A DNA stretch of 64,000 bases from Erinaceus europaeus. Lineage: Eukaryota > Chordata > Mammalia > Eulipotyphla > Erinaceidae. Each line of letters starts with the position of its first letter. Position 1 is the stretch's first letter. Position numbers and translations under genes: made by a program. The notes under the pieces were generated by a model. It was not told the origin of the DNA. It was given only the letters and a program-made list of their open reading frames with translations, and did no database searches. Positions 43,181-53,355 of the stretch are shown here, one piece after another. The stretch lies in NCBI RefSeq assembly GCF_950295315.1, contig NC_080175.1, forward strand, positions 69,811,357 through 69,875,356, written 5' to 3'.

Positions 43181-43560
43181 GGGGAACTGTGAAGCTGAGG
43201 TTGAGCATGGTGTGGACCTCCTATGAAATAGGTAGGTGCCTGGTGGTACAGTTGCCCCTTCAGACTCCCCCACTTGGAGTAAAGCCGGGGGGGGGGAGGG
43301 TAGGGCTCTGTCCCCCTATCAGACTCCCTTGCCCCACAAGGGACCTACATTCTCTAAGCACAAAGGTTCTCTTCCTTGTTCTCAAACCGGTTAATCCATT
43401 TACTCAGCTACTAAAAGTCCCCTCACCACTTCCCTGTCTTCAGTTCCTTTTGACCATATATGGCCCGATTCCCCCTGCCCACACAAAGACCCCCCCCCCC
43501 TTTTGTGCCTGATGATAATCTCACCTCCTCATTCCCAAACTGGCCAGACCACTGGCCCAA
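43181..43560. other. GC/C-rich sequence between LTR-like blocks
   Basis: Contains a G10 run (43287-43296) and a C12 run (43489-43500). It could be internal ERV sequence, but no gag, pol or env motif is visible. A 184-codon plus-strand ORF crossing 42958-43512 has no recognisable domain. Confidence 0.3.
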
Positions 43561-43870
43561 TGGTTACTGGAAAAACCCTCACCCATACCATATTAGGTAT
43601 AAACAAACTGCTTCCTGCTACCACCCTTTAAAAACTTTGTTCTGCTGCTCAATAAACGGGTTATCCGCTGCCATAGCCCCCTGGGGTGATCTTTGTTTTT
43701 TTGTCTCTTGCCTTGGATGGCAAAGTAGTACCCCAGTGTGTCCACCCCTGCTGCCTCAGTACAAGTTCCTATCTGCACCTGTCTCTCATAGCCAATGGGA
43801 TGGTCACACAGAGATAGCTGGACCTGAGATAGGCCCCCCACGAGAACCCGGCATTGCTTCAACTCCATAT
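43561..43870 (+). mobile_element. LTR-like block 2
   Basis: TATAAA-like 'aggtataaacaaac' near 43595 precedes 'caataaacggg' near 43649, then a GT-rich stretch 'gatctttgtttttttgtctc', the arrangement of gamma-retrovirus-like (ERV1) R-U5 regions. Boundaries not found. Confidence 0.45.
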
Positions 43871-43969
43871 TTTTTGCCTTGAAAAGTAATTTTAATTGGA
43901 CATCATTTACAACAATACTATTTGACATTTAAAAATTTTCAGGTAATACATCTATTTGTTTAATTTTAT

Positions 43970-44225
43970 TTTATTGCCTCCAGGGTTATCACTTGGGCTT
44001 GGTGTCAGTGCTACAAATCCATGGCTCTCAGTGGCCATTTTTTTCTCCTAATTATTATTAGATAGGGCAGAGAGAAATTAAGAGAGGACAGGGAGATAGA
44101 GAGAGGGTGAGAAAGATAGACACCTGTAGAGCTTCACTGCTTGTGGAGTGGACCCCCTGCAGATGGGGAGCAGAGGTTCAAACCCTGGTCCTTGTGTTTA
44201 CGGAGTGTGCAACCACCAGCCCCGA
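43970..44225 (-). mobile_element. SINE-A copy
   Basis: Full order on the minus strand: 'tgcctccagggttatcac', 'gatagggcagagagaaatt', 'cacctgtagagcttcactgc', 'gaggttcaaaccctggtcc', 'caaccaccagcccc'. Confidence 0.85.
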
Positions 44226-44740
44226 GATAATGCATTCATATGACCTCAAAAATAAAACTAAGAAGTATGCAATGAAATCTTCTTTACATTCCTCATGGAA
44301 TTCAATCAGAAGAGTTGACCTCTTGATTACAGAAGTAACTATGATTATTTTATGTTTTCTTCCAGGAGTTTTTTCATCTACATACTAGTAAATATAGACA
44401 TGTATTTTCTTACAGTCAGACAGAGGCACTATATTTTACACATTGTTCTGTTCTTTTGGTTGTTTAGTGGTAAAAAGGGCTTCACAGCTCCAGAGACAGA
44501 GAAAAATGCCATAGGACCAAAATTTCCCCAGTGGAGTGAGACCCGTCCCCCCACCCCCCATGTTACATATTGTGTTGCATTTTCCAAAATGGTTTACTGA
44601 AAAGTCATTCATTCGAGTTCTTTTTCCTTTTTCAATACAGCTGCATGTAGTACATGTTATGTGTATAAATATATTTCATTTAAATAGTACCTTAAAGATA
44701 AACTTTTAGGTTATTCTCAAAATACTTGTTATATAATAAA
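44226..44740. other. Unassigned DNA
   Basis: No repeat or gene signal recognised. Confidence 0.35.
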
Positions 44741-44741
44741 C

Positions 44742-45057
44742 AGTGCAGTGGGTTAAGTGCACATGGTACAAAGTGCAAGGACGTGAGTAAGGATCCCGGT
44801 TCGAGCCCCTGTTCCCCAGCTGGAGGGAGGTCGCTTCACAAGTTGTAAAGCAGGTCTGCAGGTGTCTATCTTTCTCTCTCTCCCCCTCTCTGTCTTACCC
44901 TCCTCTCTCCATTTCTCTCTGTCTTATCCAACAACAATGATAACAATGAACAACAAAGGTAACAAGAGGGAAAAGATGGCCTCCAGGAGCAGTGGATTTG
45001 TAGTGCAGGCACCCAGCCCCAGCGATAACCTTGGAGACTAAATAAATAAATAAATAA
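44742..45057 (+). mobile_element. SINE-A, head slightly truncated
   Basis: Begins within box A ('cagtgcagtgggttaag') and keeps an intact GGTTCGAGCCC box B near 44799, CT body, 'ctccaggagcagtggatttg' and an AAAT tail. Confidence 0.9.
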
Positions 45058-45109
45058 CATGCGTCCTTTAGTACTATTGCTACTGTTGTTGTTATTATTA
45101 TTTTTCAGA

Positions 45110-45275
45110 TATAGTTGGACCTTACATATGCATTATCATCTCCAGGTCACCTTTTCATTAAGATGGACAGAAACAGAGTCAGAGACAAGACACAATGGCA
45201 TAGTAACTCCCTTGTGATGTCAGGGGATTGAACTTGGGTTGGTCAAGCTCATTGCAAAGTATATGATTATTCATT
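45110..45275 (-). mobile_element. SINE-C-related copy
   Basis: 'gacagaaacagagtcagag', 'catagtaactcccttgtg', 'gattgaacttgggttgg'; diverged. Confidence 0.5.
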
Positions 45276-45324
45276 TTGACTTTGATATAGTTACTTACTT
45301 TAATTAATTAATTAATTAATCAAT

Positions 45325-45548
45325 TGATTCATTTTACTAGTAGGGTTGTCACTGGGATTAAGTACCGCATGACATTTCCACCACTCCTGGTGGCCAATAG
45401 TGAGGAAAGAGAGAGGGAGTGAGAGGGAGAAATCTGCAAAATTGTGCCACTGTTAGTGAAACTTTGTCCCTTCAGGCAGGGACCAGAACCTTGAACCCGG
45501 GTCCTTGTTCATGGTTATTGTGCTCTCTACTGGGGATGCCTGGCTCCA
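45325..45548 (-). mobile_element. Diverged SINE-A
   Basis: 'agagagagggagtgagagg', 'accagaaccttgaacccggg' and 'ctctctactggggatgcct'; the tail begins near 'tagggttgtcactgggatt'. Confidence 0.65.
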
Positions 45549-46575
45549 GATACCATTTTTGAAATTATATGTTTACTGAGATTGTCTGATAATTAACTGT
45601 TGCATCTGTTATGCTTTGAGTCAACAACAGGTAATCTATTTGGAATGTGGCATGAAGTCTTTACTTCACTGACACAGAAGAAGAACATAGTCTTTTGAAA
45701 TTCAAATAAAATTCTTTCCAATATAACCTCAGCTATGAAATTATAAATGAAAACCATTGTTGCACACTAAGGTTAAATTTAGTTGTGTAAGAAGGGCTTT
45801 TAATGCCATCAGATTGATAGAATATAAGTATAACTGTTATACTCTATGAAATAAAATACTTTAGAAAGCAAATGAGTCTTCACATTAAATTATTAATACA
45901 TGCTAGCTTGGTGTTAGCTTTCAAAGCAAACACTTACTAGTCAATATCCACTTTTGTATGGTTTATGAAATGCTCTAAAACCTATGTGTCTAGGCTTAGT
46001 TTACAGCATGCAAGGAGTTCAACAACAGTGTGTTTTTGAATGACTGAGCTATAAATAGGCACACAAACTCAAGGGATAAGTTTCTGTGTCCACTTAAAAT
46101 GGATAGAATTATCCTCTTAGACCAAAACGTTTCGGGCAAGGAAAGCTTTTTCATACACTCTGACCAGATCTTCTTGGTTCCCAGCTTTAAACGTCTTTGC
46201 ATATTTATTTAAAGCAAGTGACAGGCATTCATATTAAAGTCAAAAGTTCAAAGGTTACTCTTAGAAAAGTTTCCTCATCCTTTCCTCTATCTTCTGGATT
46301 TTTTTCCTTACTCCTTTTAGTTCAAGAACTTCACACTATTTAAGTTCTTATCTTAGTTTCACATTAAGTTTTAATGATAACTTGCCTCATGCTGAAAGTT
46401 AAGCAAAATAAAACAAAGAATGTGAGATGTTTACCTTACTTTGATTTTCCCCAAATGTTAACAATTCAGCCTCTTTCAAAATTTTGCTTGCATTTCTATA
46501 ATGGAAAAAAAAAAACCCAGCTACCTCCCAATCTTTTTCCTTATAGAAACTCTAGAGAAATTATGAAAATCTGAT
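45549..46575. other. Long repeat-poor stretch
   Basis: About 1 kb free of recognised repeats, 2-3 kb upstream of the CpG island. No exon identified. Confidence 0.45.
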
Positions 46576-46579
46576 AGTG

Positions 46580-46636
46580 TGTCTTTCCTTTCTTTCTTTC
46601 CTTTCTTTCTTTCTTTCTCTTTCTCTCTCTCTTTTT
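46580..46636. repeat. (CTTT)n/(CT)n microsatellite
   Basis: Pyrimidine repeat joined to the SINE-B at its right; not purine as expected for that minus-strand body, so probably a separate expansion. Confidence 0.85.
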
Positions 46637-46742
46637 CAGAGCACTGCTCAGCTCTGGTTTATGGTGGTGCAGGGAACTAACCTGGGACTTTGGAGCCTCA
46701 GGCTTGAGTTTTTTTTGCATAACCACTATGCTAATTTACCCC
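46637..46742 (-). mobile_element. SINE-B copy, body truncated
   Basis: 'cagagcactgctcagctctgg', 'ggagcctcaggcttgag' and 'cataaccactatgctaat'. Confidence 0.8.
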
Positions 46743-47645
46743 CCCCCACCTCTCTTTTTCCTTATGAAAGGCTGGGTGACAGAGCAAATTGCCCATTTTT
46801 TTTCAGAGGACAGAGAAACTTTTTCCTCTAATCTTATCTGTCAGTAGTAATGAGAAAACAAAACTGCTCTGATTTCTATTTCATTTGCTTTCACTACAGC
46901 TTTACTATTGTCTCCTTGTTTTGCTAAAACAACTTCTGACTTTACAGCTGACAATTTACCCATGCTCTCATTAAAACTTGCACTGAAAATTAAAAAAAAA
47001 AAAACTTTTTTCACAAAGTCTGACCCTACTTAGAGAGGACTAGCTAAAATTCCTTCCATTCCTTAGTATTAATCAAAACCACCTTTTCCCCTAGGCATTA
47101 CCACTGTACAGAATATAGAGAAAAAGACATTTGGCAAAAGCAGATACAAAGGGGAGGGAGAAAAGCAAGCAGAAGCAATGGTTGTTTTGGAATCCTTAAC
47201 TGTATACTTATGTGGGTGGCTACTCATATAATAAGTAACTTAGTAAGGCCTTTATTTTAGTTTTTAGGCTCATTCCTCAAATCCTTACTCAGATTCCTAT
47301 TGCTGTTGTTATTGTTGTTGTACAATTGACAGCACAGAGGGAAAAATCATACAGTTATTAGAACGAAGTAGAATGCATCCATCTGGCATGTCTTTCAGGA
47401 ATCCAGCCCAGTAAATTCAGCTGTGGGTTGATGAGTTAACCTCCTAAGTAAGATACAGCTACAGAGAGGAATTTTCTCATTTTGCAGAACTGCCAAATCT
47501 CATTCATTAGAGTGAAGACTTTTTCACTGGGGGCAAGCCCCTTTCTCTCTCACCCCCTCCTTTACCCACTGAGCAAAATTCTCTTTTCTTTCCCCAATAC
47601 AGCTACCTCATTGGTCTCATTTGTTTCCTGGAATCTCTAAAATTT
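46743..47645. other. Repeat-poor DNA
   Basis: About 900 bp, nothing recognised. Confidence 0.4.
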
Positions 47646-47649
47646 TTTT

Positions 47650-47885
47650 TTAAAAGATTCTTTTTAATATCAGTGTTTTCTTTCTTTCCTTTATTTATTT
47701 TACTAGGATAGAGAAAAGTTGAAGCGGGGAGGGGGGGAGCTAGAGAAGGAGAGAAAAAAAGACACCTGTCACCCTGCTCTTTAAGATTCCTCCTTGCAGG
47801 TGGGGAAGGGGATGGGGCTTGAACCCACTCCTTTTGCTTTGTAACATATGTGGTCAACCAACTGCGCTGCCACCATCCAGAACTC
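47650..47885 (-). mobile_element. SINE-A copy
   Basis: 'ggatagagaaaagttgaag', 'gacacctgtcaccctgctc', 'tccttgcaggtggggaagg', 'ggcttgaacccactcc' and head remnant 'caactgcgctgccacc'. Confidence 0.75.
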
Positions 47886-48161
47886 TCTAATTTCTTTTCC
47901 ATGTTCAGGACACTTGTCTAATTTTCCCCAAGGGATGGTGGTGGGGATCCCTACTTTGGGTCTTCTTTCTCTGAATGCTGTATGTACCTCAATCCCTTTC
48001 TTCTCCACTTAATCCCCTTTATCTCTAAATCCAAATTAGTGAGTGCCAAGCACAAGTAAACTTCCAAGTGCCCTCTTAGCCAAAGGCTCCCTGGAAGTCA
48101 AATAAATGCACAGAATTTCTAGCAACTCCCTAGAAAGGATGAGCCAGGCTTTCATACCCAT

Positions 48162-48370
48162 GTAGCTGCCTCCAGGGTCAGTGTACTCAAATAGGTCATC
48201 TACAAAACGTTTATTGAAAGAAAACAACTATTTGAAGACAGAGGAACACCTTGGCTCTATACTCAGCCAGCCACTTCTAGGGTCAATGCAAACACCTCAC
48301 CTACAAAACTTTTCTTTTTTTGCAAAACAAATAAAAAGTAAAACTATTTATATATATATATATGAGAGAG

Positions 48371-48422
<52 letters not shown>

Positions 48423-48495
48423 ACTGAACTTCATACTCAGCCAGCCACTTCCAGGGTCAGTACACTCAAACAGCTTAACTGCAAAATGTTTTTTT
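48162..48495. repeat. Degenerate ~100-bp repeat in three copies
   Basis: Three copies share 'cagccacttccagggtcag', 'actcaaa' and 'ctacaaaac' in order, at 48162-48212, 48261-48313 and 48434-48491. Copies 1 and 2 start 99 bp apart; 2 and 3 start 173 bp apart because a TA/TG microsatellite has grown in the second unit. The array ends about 60 bp before the CpG island. I do not recognise the unit. Confidence 0.8.
48348..48420. repeat. (TA)n ... (TG)n microsatellite
   Basis: A short TA run, then 'gagagagcc' and about 46 bp of TG repeat, inside the second unit of the triplicated repeat. Confidence 0.95.
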
Positions 48496-48549
48496 AAATG
48501 CAAAATATAATTGTAAAAACAAACAAACAAAACACATGCAACTTAAACA

Positions 48550-49235
48550 AGCTCCTCTCTTTCGCATCCCGGGGCATGCTCGCTAGCTTAGAAAAGGGCC
48601 AGTCCGCCCCTAGTCGCGCGTTTCCCGCCGCCGGGCTCCGGGCGGCGAGCGCGTGTCTCCGGATGACTCAGCCCGGCCCGCGCGCTGCCAGGCGGCTGAC
48701 AGGGCGCCAGGGCCACTGCTCGGGGGCGAGAGCTCGCGCTCCGCCCGCTTTACGGCTGCTGAAAACCCGTGGAGCCAGGCGGCCGAGCCACAGACCAGCC
48801 CGCGCCCGCGCCGCTCAGGTAATCCCGGCCTCCGCTTTTCCGACAAAGTTTACTCCGAGGCGCTCCATGGCGGCGAGTGCCCGCCCGCACGCCCTCCTGT
48901 CCTTCCCGCCCGCAGCGCGGCAGCAGTGGCGCCGCCCGCGCTCGCTCCCGGGGTCCGCGCTGCCCCAGCCGGAGGGGCGCTCGGGCGGCTCGCGGGGAGA
49001 GGCGCGCCACCTGCCAGGCCTCGAGGCCCCCCCCCCGGCCGCTCCTGGAAGCCACGTCCCCGCTCGCCCCGAGGCCCGGTGGCCCGGTGGGTTGGCTGCG
49101 CGGCCTGGGCTCGGGAGCGGCTGGCGGTGCTGGCGGCCTGCAGGGGGCGTGGGGCGAGCAGCGCTGCCTGTCTCCTGCCTCCCCCGCTCCCTCTGCACCG
49201 CGCTCCAGCTCCAGGCCCCTCCCTCTTCTTCTACA
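48550..49235 (+). promoter_or_regulatory. CpG island, probable promoter of an unidentified gene
   Basis: About 690 bp of very GC-rich, CpG-dense DNA with sharp borders in otherwise AT-rich sequence, without any recognised transposon inside. Such islands mark promoters of mammalian genes, often housekeeping or developmental. No TATA box is obvious. TGACTCAG at 48664-48671 fits an AP-1/NRF2-type site. A candidate splice donor is at 48819. A plus-strand ORF runs through the island and has an ATG in good context at 48867 (124 codons to 49241), but it lies beyond that donor and its Arg/Pro/Ala-rich product looks like chance coding in GC-rich DNA. Transcription direction is inferred from the donor only. 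Confidence 0.85.
48560..48818 (+). other. Candidate first exon (5' UTR) with splice donor
   Basis: 'cgctcag|gtaatccc' gives a reasonable donor with GT at 48819-48820. A non-coding first exon ending here would be typical for a CpG-island gene. The transcription start is unknown, so the left border is arbitrary. No downstream exon was found in the window. Confidence 0.35.
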
Positions 49236-49242
49236 TCATAGG

Positions 49243-49641
49243 CTTTCTTTTCTTTTCTTTTCTTTTCTTTTCTTTTCTTTTCTTTTCTTTTCTTTTCTTT
49301 TCTTTTCTTTTCTTTTCTTTTCTTTTCCTTCCTTTCTTTTTCTTTCTTTCTTCTTCCTTCCTGTTTCTCTATTTTCCTTCCTCCCCCTTTTCTTCTTTCT
49401 CCCTCTCTTCTCTTTCCTGTTCTTAGTTCTTTCTTCTTCCTTCTCCATACCTTTCTGTTTCTCTCTTTTCCTTCCTCTATTTTTTCTCTCTTTCTGCCTT
49501 TCCTCCTCTCTTCCTTTTTCTGTCTTCTCACTCTTCCTTGCTCCCCAATTCTTTCTTTCTTTCTTCCTTCCTTCCTTCCTTCCTTCCTTCCTTTCTTTCC
49601 TTCGTTCTTTCTTTCTTTCTGCTTTTCTTTTTGTTCCCCGC
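49243..49641. repeat. ~400-bp pyrimidine tract, (TTTTC)n then mixed CT
   Basis: It starts with about 17 copies of the pentamer TTTTC (49246-49328), continues as C/T-rich sequence with only scattered purines, and includes (TTCC)n near 49565-49595. Long homopurine-homopyrimidine mirror-like tracts can form triplex (H-DNA). The long ORFs over this tract are repeat artefacts. Confidence 0.95.
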
Positions 49642-49659
49642 CCCCTGTTTTCTTTTTAC

Positions 49660-50262
49660 ATGACATAGCTTTTGGCTGCCTTGGGTGTGTTTCCTCGCTG
49701 TTGGAGTAACAAGTCCACAAGCCTTAGCCTTTATCTTCTACGGGCCCCCAGCCAGTCTTTGCTCACTAGGATCTGTGCATGGTAGGATGCATTCGAGGAC
49801 TGGTCCCTGGGCCTCCCTTATTGGGATGCAGTCTCCTCGGTTTCTTTAGGTTGCCCTGAAGAGTAGAAGACTCCGTTTGCTCGCTTTAAAACCAGCCTTC
49901 AATCCTTCATCGCAGGGCTGTTTTTTAAATGGGCTGCAGCTTGAGACATGCATGCAGTTATGTCATGGGCTCCTGGAGGGTGTCCATGCCATTGAGCTTG
50001 ATCCACTGCGAAGGTTCTTTCAGTGTGAATGATAGATATAAATTGTCACAGGGTAAAATAGAGTAAGTGTTCCATTCCCGCCCTCCTGAAACTCCATGTC
50101 GAAGAGGCAGATCATGGCCAGCAGTGGAATACTGGTACAAAGTGTTCCAGTTAGATGGCAGAAAAAGTTAAGGAAAGAGTTGCCTTTTAAACAGGACTTT
50201 GATGCTTGAGCAGGATCCCCCCCCCCCCATTTTGTTTCCACCTTCACCACCCCCATAAAAAT
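49660..50262. other. Unassigned DNA downstream of the CpG island
   Basis: About 600 bp with moderate GC content and no recognised transposon. If the donor at 48819 is used this is intron 1. Confidence 0.4.
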
Positions 50263-50264
50263 AT

Positions 50265-50400
50265 TTTTATTTATTTTAAACATTGTCGCTTAGCTCTGGC
50301 TTATGGTGGTGTAGGGAGGGGGGGATTGAACCTGGGACTTTGGAGCTTCAGGTATGTGAGTCTCTTTGCATAACCATTATGCTATCTACTCCCCCCCCCT
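50265..50400 (-). mobile_element. SINE-B copy
   Basis: 'gattgaacctgggactttgg', 'tcaggtatgtgagtctc' and 'cataaccattatgctatct'. The left part reads 'cgcttagctctggcttatgg'. Confidence 0.82.
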
Positions 50401-50539
50401 CTTTATTTTATGTTTTAAACCAGAGTGCCTGCCTAGGATTGAGTCTAGGAGGACCTCTAGTACTATTTCCCTTTACACCCACCCATTTTTTTGATAGAGG
50501 AATTCTTTTATTAATACTCTCACCTTAGGTTTTCAGTGA

Positions 50540-50700
50540 TTTTTTTTAAAAGTAGAAATAGATAGAGAATGAGAGAGAGTGAGAGAGAGAATACACAGCA
50601 CCATTTCTTTAATGCAGTAGAGGCCAAGCTCAAACCTGGGTGGCTCAAATCCATGTGAGCTATTTCACCACCACCACCACTACCACCTCCTTTCTTAACC
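50540..50700 (-). mobile_element. SINE-C-related copy
   Basis: A purine body ('gagaatgagagagagtgag'), 'gccaagctcaaacctggg' and 'gtgagctatttcaccacc'. Confidence 0.55.
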
Positions 50701-51117
50701 ATCTACATTAATAACTGATTAATGATTTTGGGGAAATATATAATTAATTCATCTCTACTGGGTGGACTAATGTATTCCTGATACCAAGTAGGGCCTTTTA
50801 CTATAAGACCAATAAGAGTGAAATGATAAAGTATATTAAGTGTTGATACAAAATATCAGACTCACCGAAGGAGCTCAACATTTAGTCAGCAGATATTTAT
50901 CAAGAGCTTATTGTTTGTCAAGCACCATTTGTGACACTGGAATAAAGTACTACCTTCTTGAAGTATTCAATCCAGTAGAAGAAGACAGTATAAGTAATAA
51001 GTAGGAACATATAGAGTGCTATTCTAATAAAACTACATTAGAGAATCCACACAGAAAAATGTGCAGTTATTTTACAATTAAAAATAAAAGTGTTTCACAG
51101 TGTAAAATAGAATTGTG

Positions 51118-51300
51118 TGATGGACAGGTGATACATCTTGTAGCGTGCACATGTTACACTGCACAAGGACCTGTGTTCAAGCCCTTGATCCCCACCTGCA
51201 GGGTGGGAAGCTTCATAAGTGGTGGTGTCTCTCTATCTCTTCATTCCCTCTCAATTTATCTCTGTCTCTATCCAAAATTAAATAAATATTAAAAGTATTT
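51118..51300 (+). mobile_element. SINE-A copy
   Basis: 'gatggacaggtgatacatc', 'gtgttcaagcccttgatcc', 'ccctgcagggtgggaagc', and a short CT body with an A-rich tail. Confidence 0.65.
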
Positions 51301-51884
51301 AAAATGAAATTGTAAGCACAGGCACTGAGAGAAGAAGGTGGCATTCCAGTGGACTTGAAGCAGGTGAGAGATGATAGTTGAGACACAAATTTTCCAAGTC
51401 CAAAGAATAGCAACTCAGAGGCTCTGTACATTTGTGTGTTTAAAAGTCAGCAAAGAAACCAGTGTCAGGTTGGAGTGGAGTGGAGAAGGCCAATAGGATG
51501 TGTGGTCTTAAATGTGCTAGGGGCTAGATAGCACTAAATAGTTTAAACCATTGTCATGTTTCTAACTTGAAGTATGTAGGAAGCTTTTGGACAGTTTTGA
51601 TAAAAAGTGGCTACCAGTTCTGTTTCACCCCATTACTCTTGCTATTGTTCTGAGAACAGACTCAAAAAAAAAAAAGGAAAGGAAAGGGTTAGATTATTAT
51701 AATTGTGTGATGGGTAAAGATGGATTAGCTTGCAATCAACGATGGTGAGAATTTCAGATCTGGAATATATTTAGAGGTTACAGTATATAGGATTTGCTGG
51801 CAGATTGCCTATAGAGTATAAAAGCAAAAGAAATTAAAGCAAACATAAGTGCATAAATGACTGAAAACATAGACTTTTCATTTC

Positions 51885-52035
51885 TTTTTTTTAAAATATT
51901 TTATTTATTAACGAGAAAGGAGGAGAGAGAGAAAGAACCAGACATCACTCTGGTACATGTGCTGCCGGGGTTGAATTCAGGACCTTATGCTTGAGAGTCC
52001 ACTGCTTTATCCACTGTACCACCTCCTGGACCACG
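51885..52035 (-). mobile_element. SINE-D copy
   Basis: The best SINE-D: purine body 'aggaggagagagagaaag', 'cagacatcactctggtacatg', 'gttgaattcaggacc', 'ccactgctttatccactgtac', 'cacctcctggaccac'. Confidence 0.75.
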
Positions 52036-52099
52036 ACTTTTCATTTCTTGAGATGGGGACAATAGCAGGAAAGATTTGATGGCAAGGAATAAGTATTTG

Positions 52100-52440
52100 T
52101 ATTTTAGAGCTGAGCAGTGGCACACCTGCTAGAATGCACAAGTCACCCTGTGCAAATACCCATGTTTTCAAGTTCCTGGTCCTCACCTATGGGCAGGGGC
52201 TGGAGAAGGGGAACCTCATAAGTCATGGAAAAGTGCTGCAGGTGTCTCCCCACCACACACTGACTCTCAATCTCTTTCAAAAAAAGAGAGAAAGAACAAG
52301 AGAGGGAGAGAGAGAACAAGAGAGAGAGAGAGAGCGCAAGAGAAAATATAATATGGTCATCAGGAGTGGTAGAATTATGTAGGCACTGAGCCCTAGTGAT
52401 AACCCTGGTGGTAAATAAAATAAAATAAAATAAGAATAAT
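52100..52440 (+). mobile_element. SINE-A-related copy with (GA)n insert
   Basis: 'gagcagtggcacacctgc' head, 'gtgctgcaggtgtctcccc', then an expanded GA/AG run (52285-52345), 'catcaggagtggtagaatt', 'ataaccctggtgg' and an A-rich tail of AAAAT units. Confidence 0.65.
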
Positions 52441-53194
52441 TTGGTTTTGTATTTTTTTAAGGGCTGGATGTGTCTTTAAGTATTAAGCAAGCAGTTTGAA
52501 TGCCAGACATGATATACATTTATTAGTGAACTTCATAAAACTGATTTTAAAAGCAAACAGATTGAATAAACTTAAAAAATAACTTGGGAGTGGCTCAGAG
52601 GTAGTGTGCTTGATCACAGGCACTGCATAAACACAAGAAAGACTGAAACATAAAGCAGCAGGGATGGTGGAGTGGGCCTCTGATTTCTACCTCATTAAAA
52701 ATGGGAGTAGAAATCTGGAGAGAACCAAGGGCTGATCCTTGGGGTACTCCAACATTTACCAGTGAGACGATCAGTCAATAGATGATTCTGAAGAAGCACT
52801 GTTCTGGGCCAGAGGTAGGACAATCTGGAGACTGGGATTCTGGAGGCGGCATGAGGTATGTGAGGAAGTAGGGGACAGGCCAGCTCTCAGGAGTGGCCTC
52901 ATTTAAAGTTGTGGATTGAGAATTGATTTAGCAAAGAGAATCATTGTTTACTTTGCTGATAGCAGTTTTCTTTGAGTTGTTGTGAAAACTTGCTTGGGAT
53001 GTGTTTGACAAAAGAGAAGTTGAAGAGGGTATTCATAGTATTCATCCTTTCAAGATTTTTATTGAGAAAGGGTGGGAAGAAAAGGTAGAAGTCTTTGTTG
53101 TAGGTCTGTGCAAAGAACAAGAGACTGTTGTTATTCTTAACAAGAAAGATCCCCAGAAGTTGAAAGCTTTGTTTCTTTATTTTTTTTAAAAGAA

Positions 53195-53355
53195 GAATGG
53201 GAAAGAGCTTATACAATAATTCATTTAGATGGTGTGTTGCTTTGCTGTCTGCAAGACCCAAGTTCAAGTCTAACCCAAACATATTGGAGGAAGCTTGAGT
53301 ACTGTGCTCTCTTTCACTTTCTCTTTGCCTCTCTGTTGAAAAAAACAAACAAAAG
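53195..53355 (+). mobile_element. SINE-C copy
   Basis: 'aataattcatttagatgg', 'gacccaagttcaagtct', 'gaggaagcttgagtactg', CT body and 'aaacaaacaaaag' tail. Confidence 0.6.

Larger units (their letters stand above)
50870..53190 (+). mobile_element. Ancient interspersed repeat, broken by SINEs
   Basis: Segments at 50870-51110, 51310-51880 and 52660-53130 follow, in order, a long old mammalian repeat I have seen but cannot name with certainty: 'cagcagatatttatcaagag', 'gtttgtcaagcaccatttgt', 'ggagtggagaaggccaatag', 'gatccttggggtactccaac', 'agcagttttctttgag'. SINEs at 51118, 51885 and 52100 interrupt it. An L2-like LINE is my best guess. Confidence 0.4.

Noticed and set aside
42958..43512. 184-codon plus-strand ORF
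   Set aside because: It crosses an LTR-like block and homopolymer runs. I see no retroviral or cellular domain, so I do not call a gene.
48498..49668. Long overlapping ORFs (up to 301 codons) on both strands over the CpG island and pyrimidine tract
   Set aside because: GC-rich DNA lacks stops and the CT tract translates as Ser/Phe/Leu or Arg/Lys/Glu repeats. No domain is visible and both strands are open equally. The ATG at 48867 has good context but lies beyond the likely splice donor.
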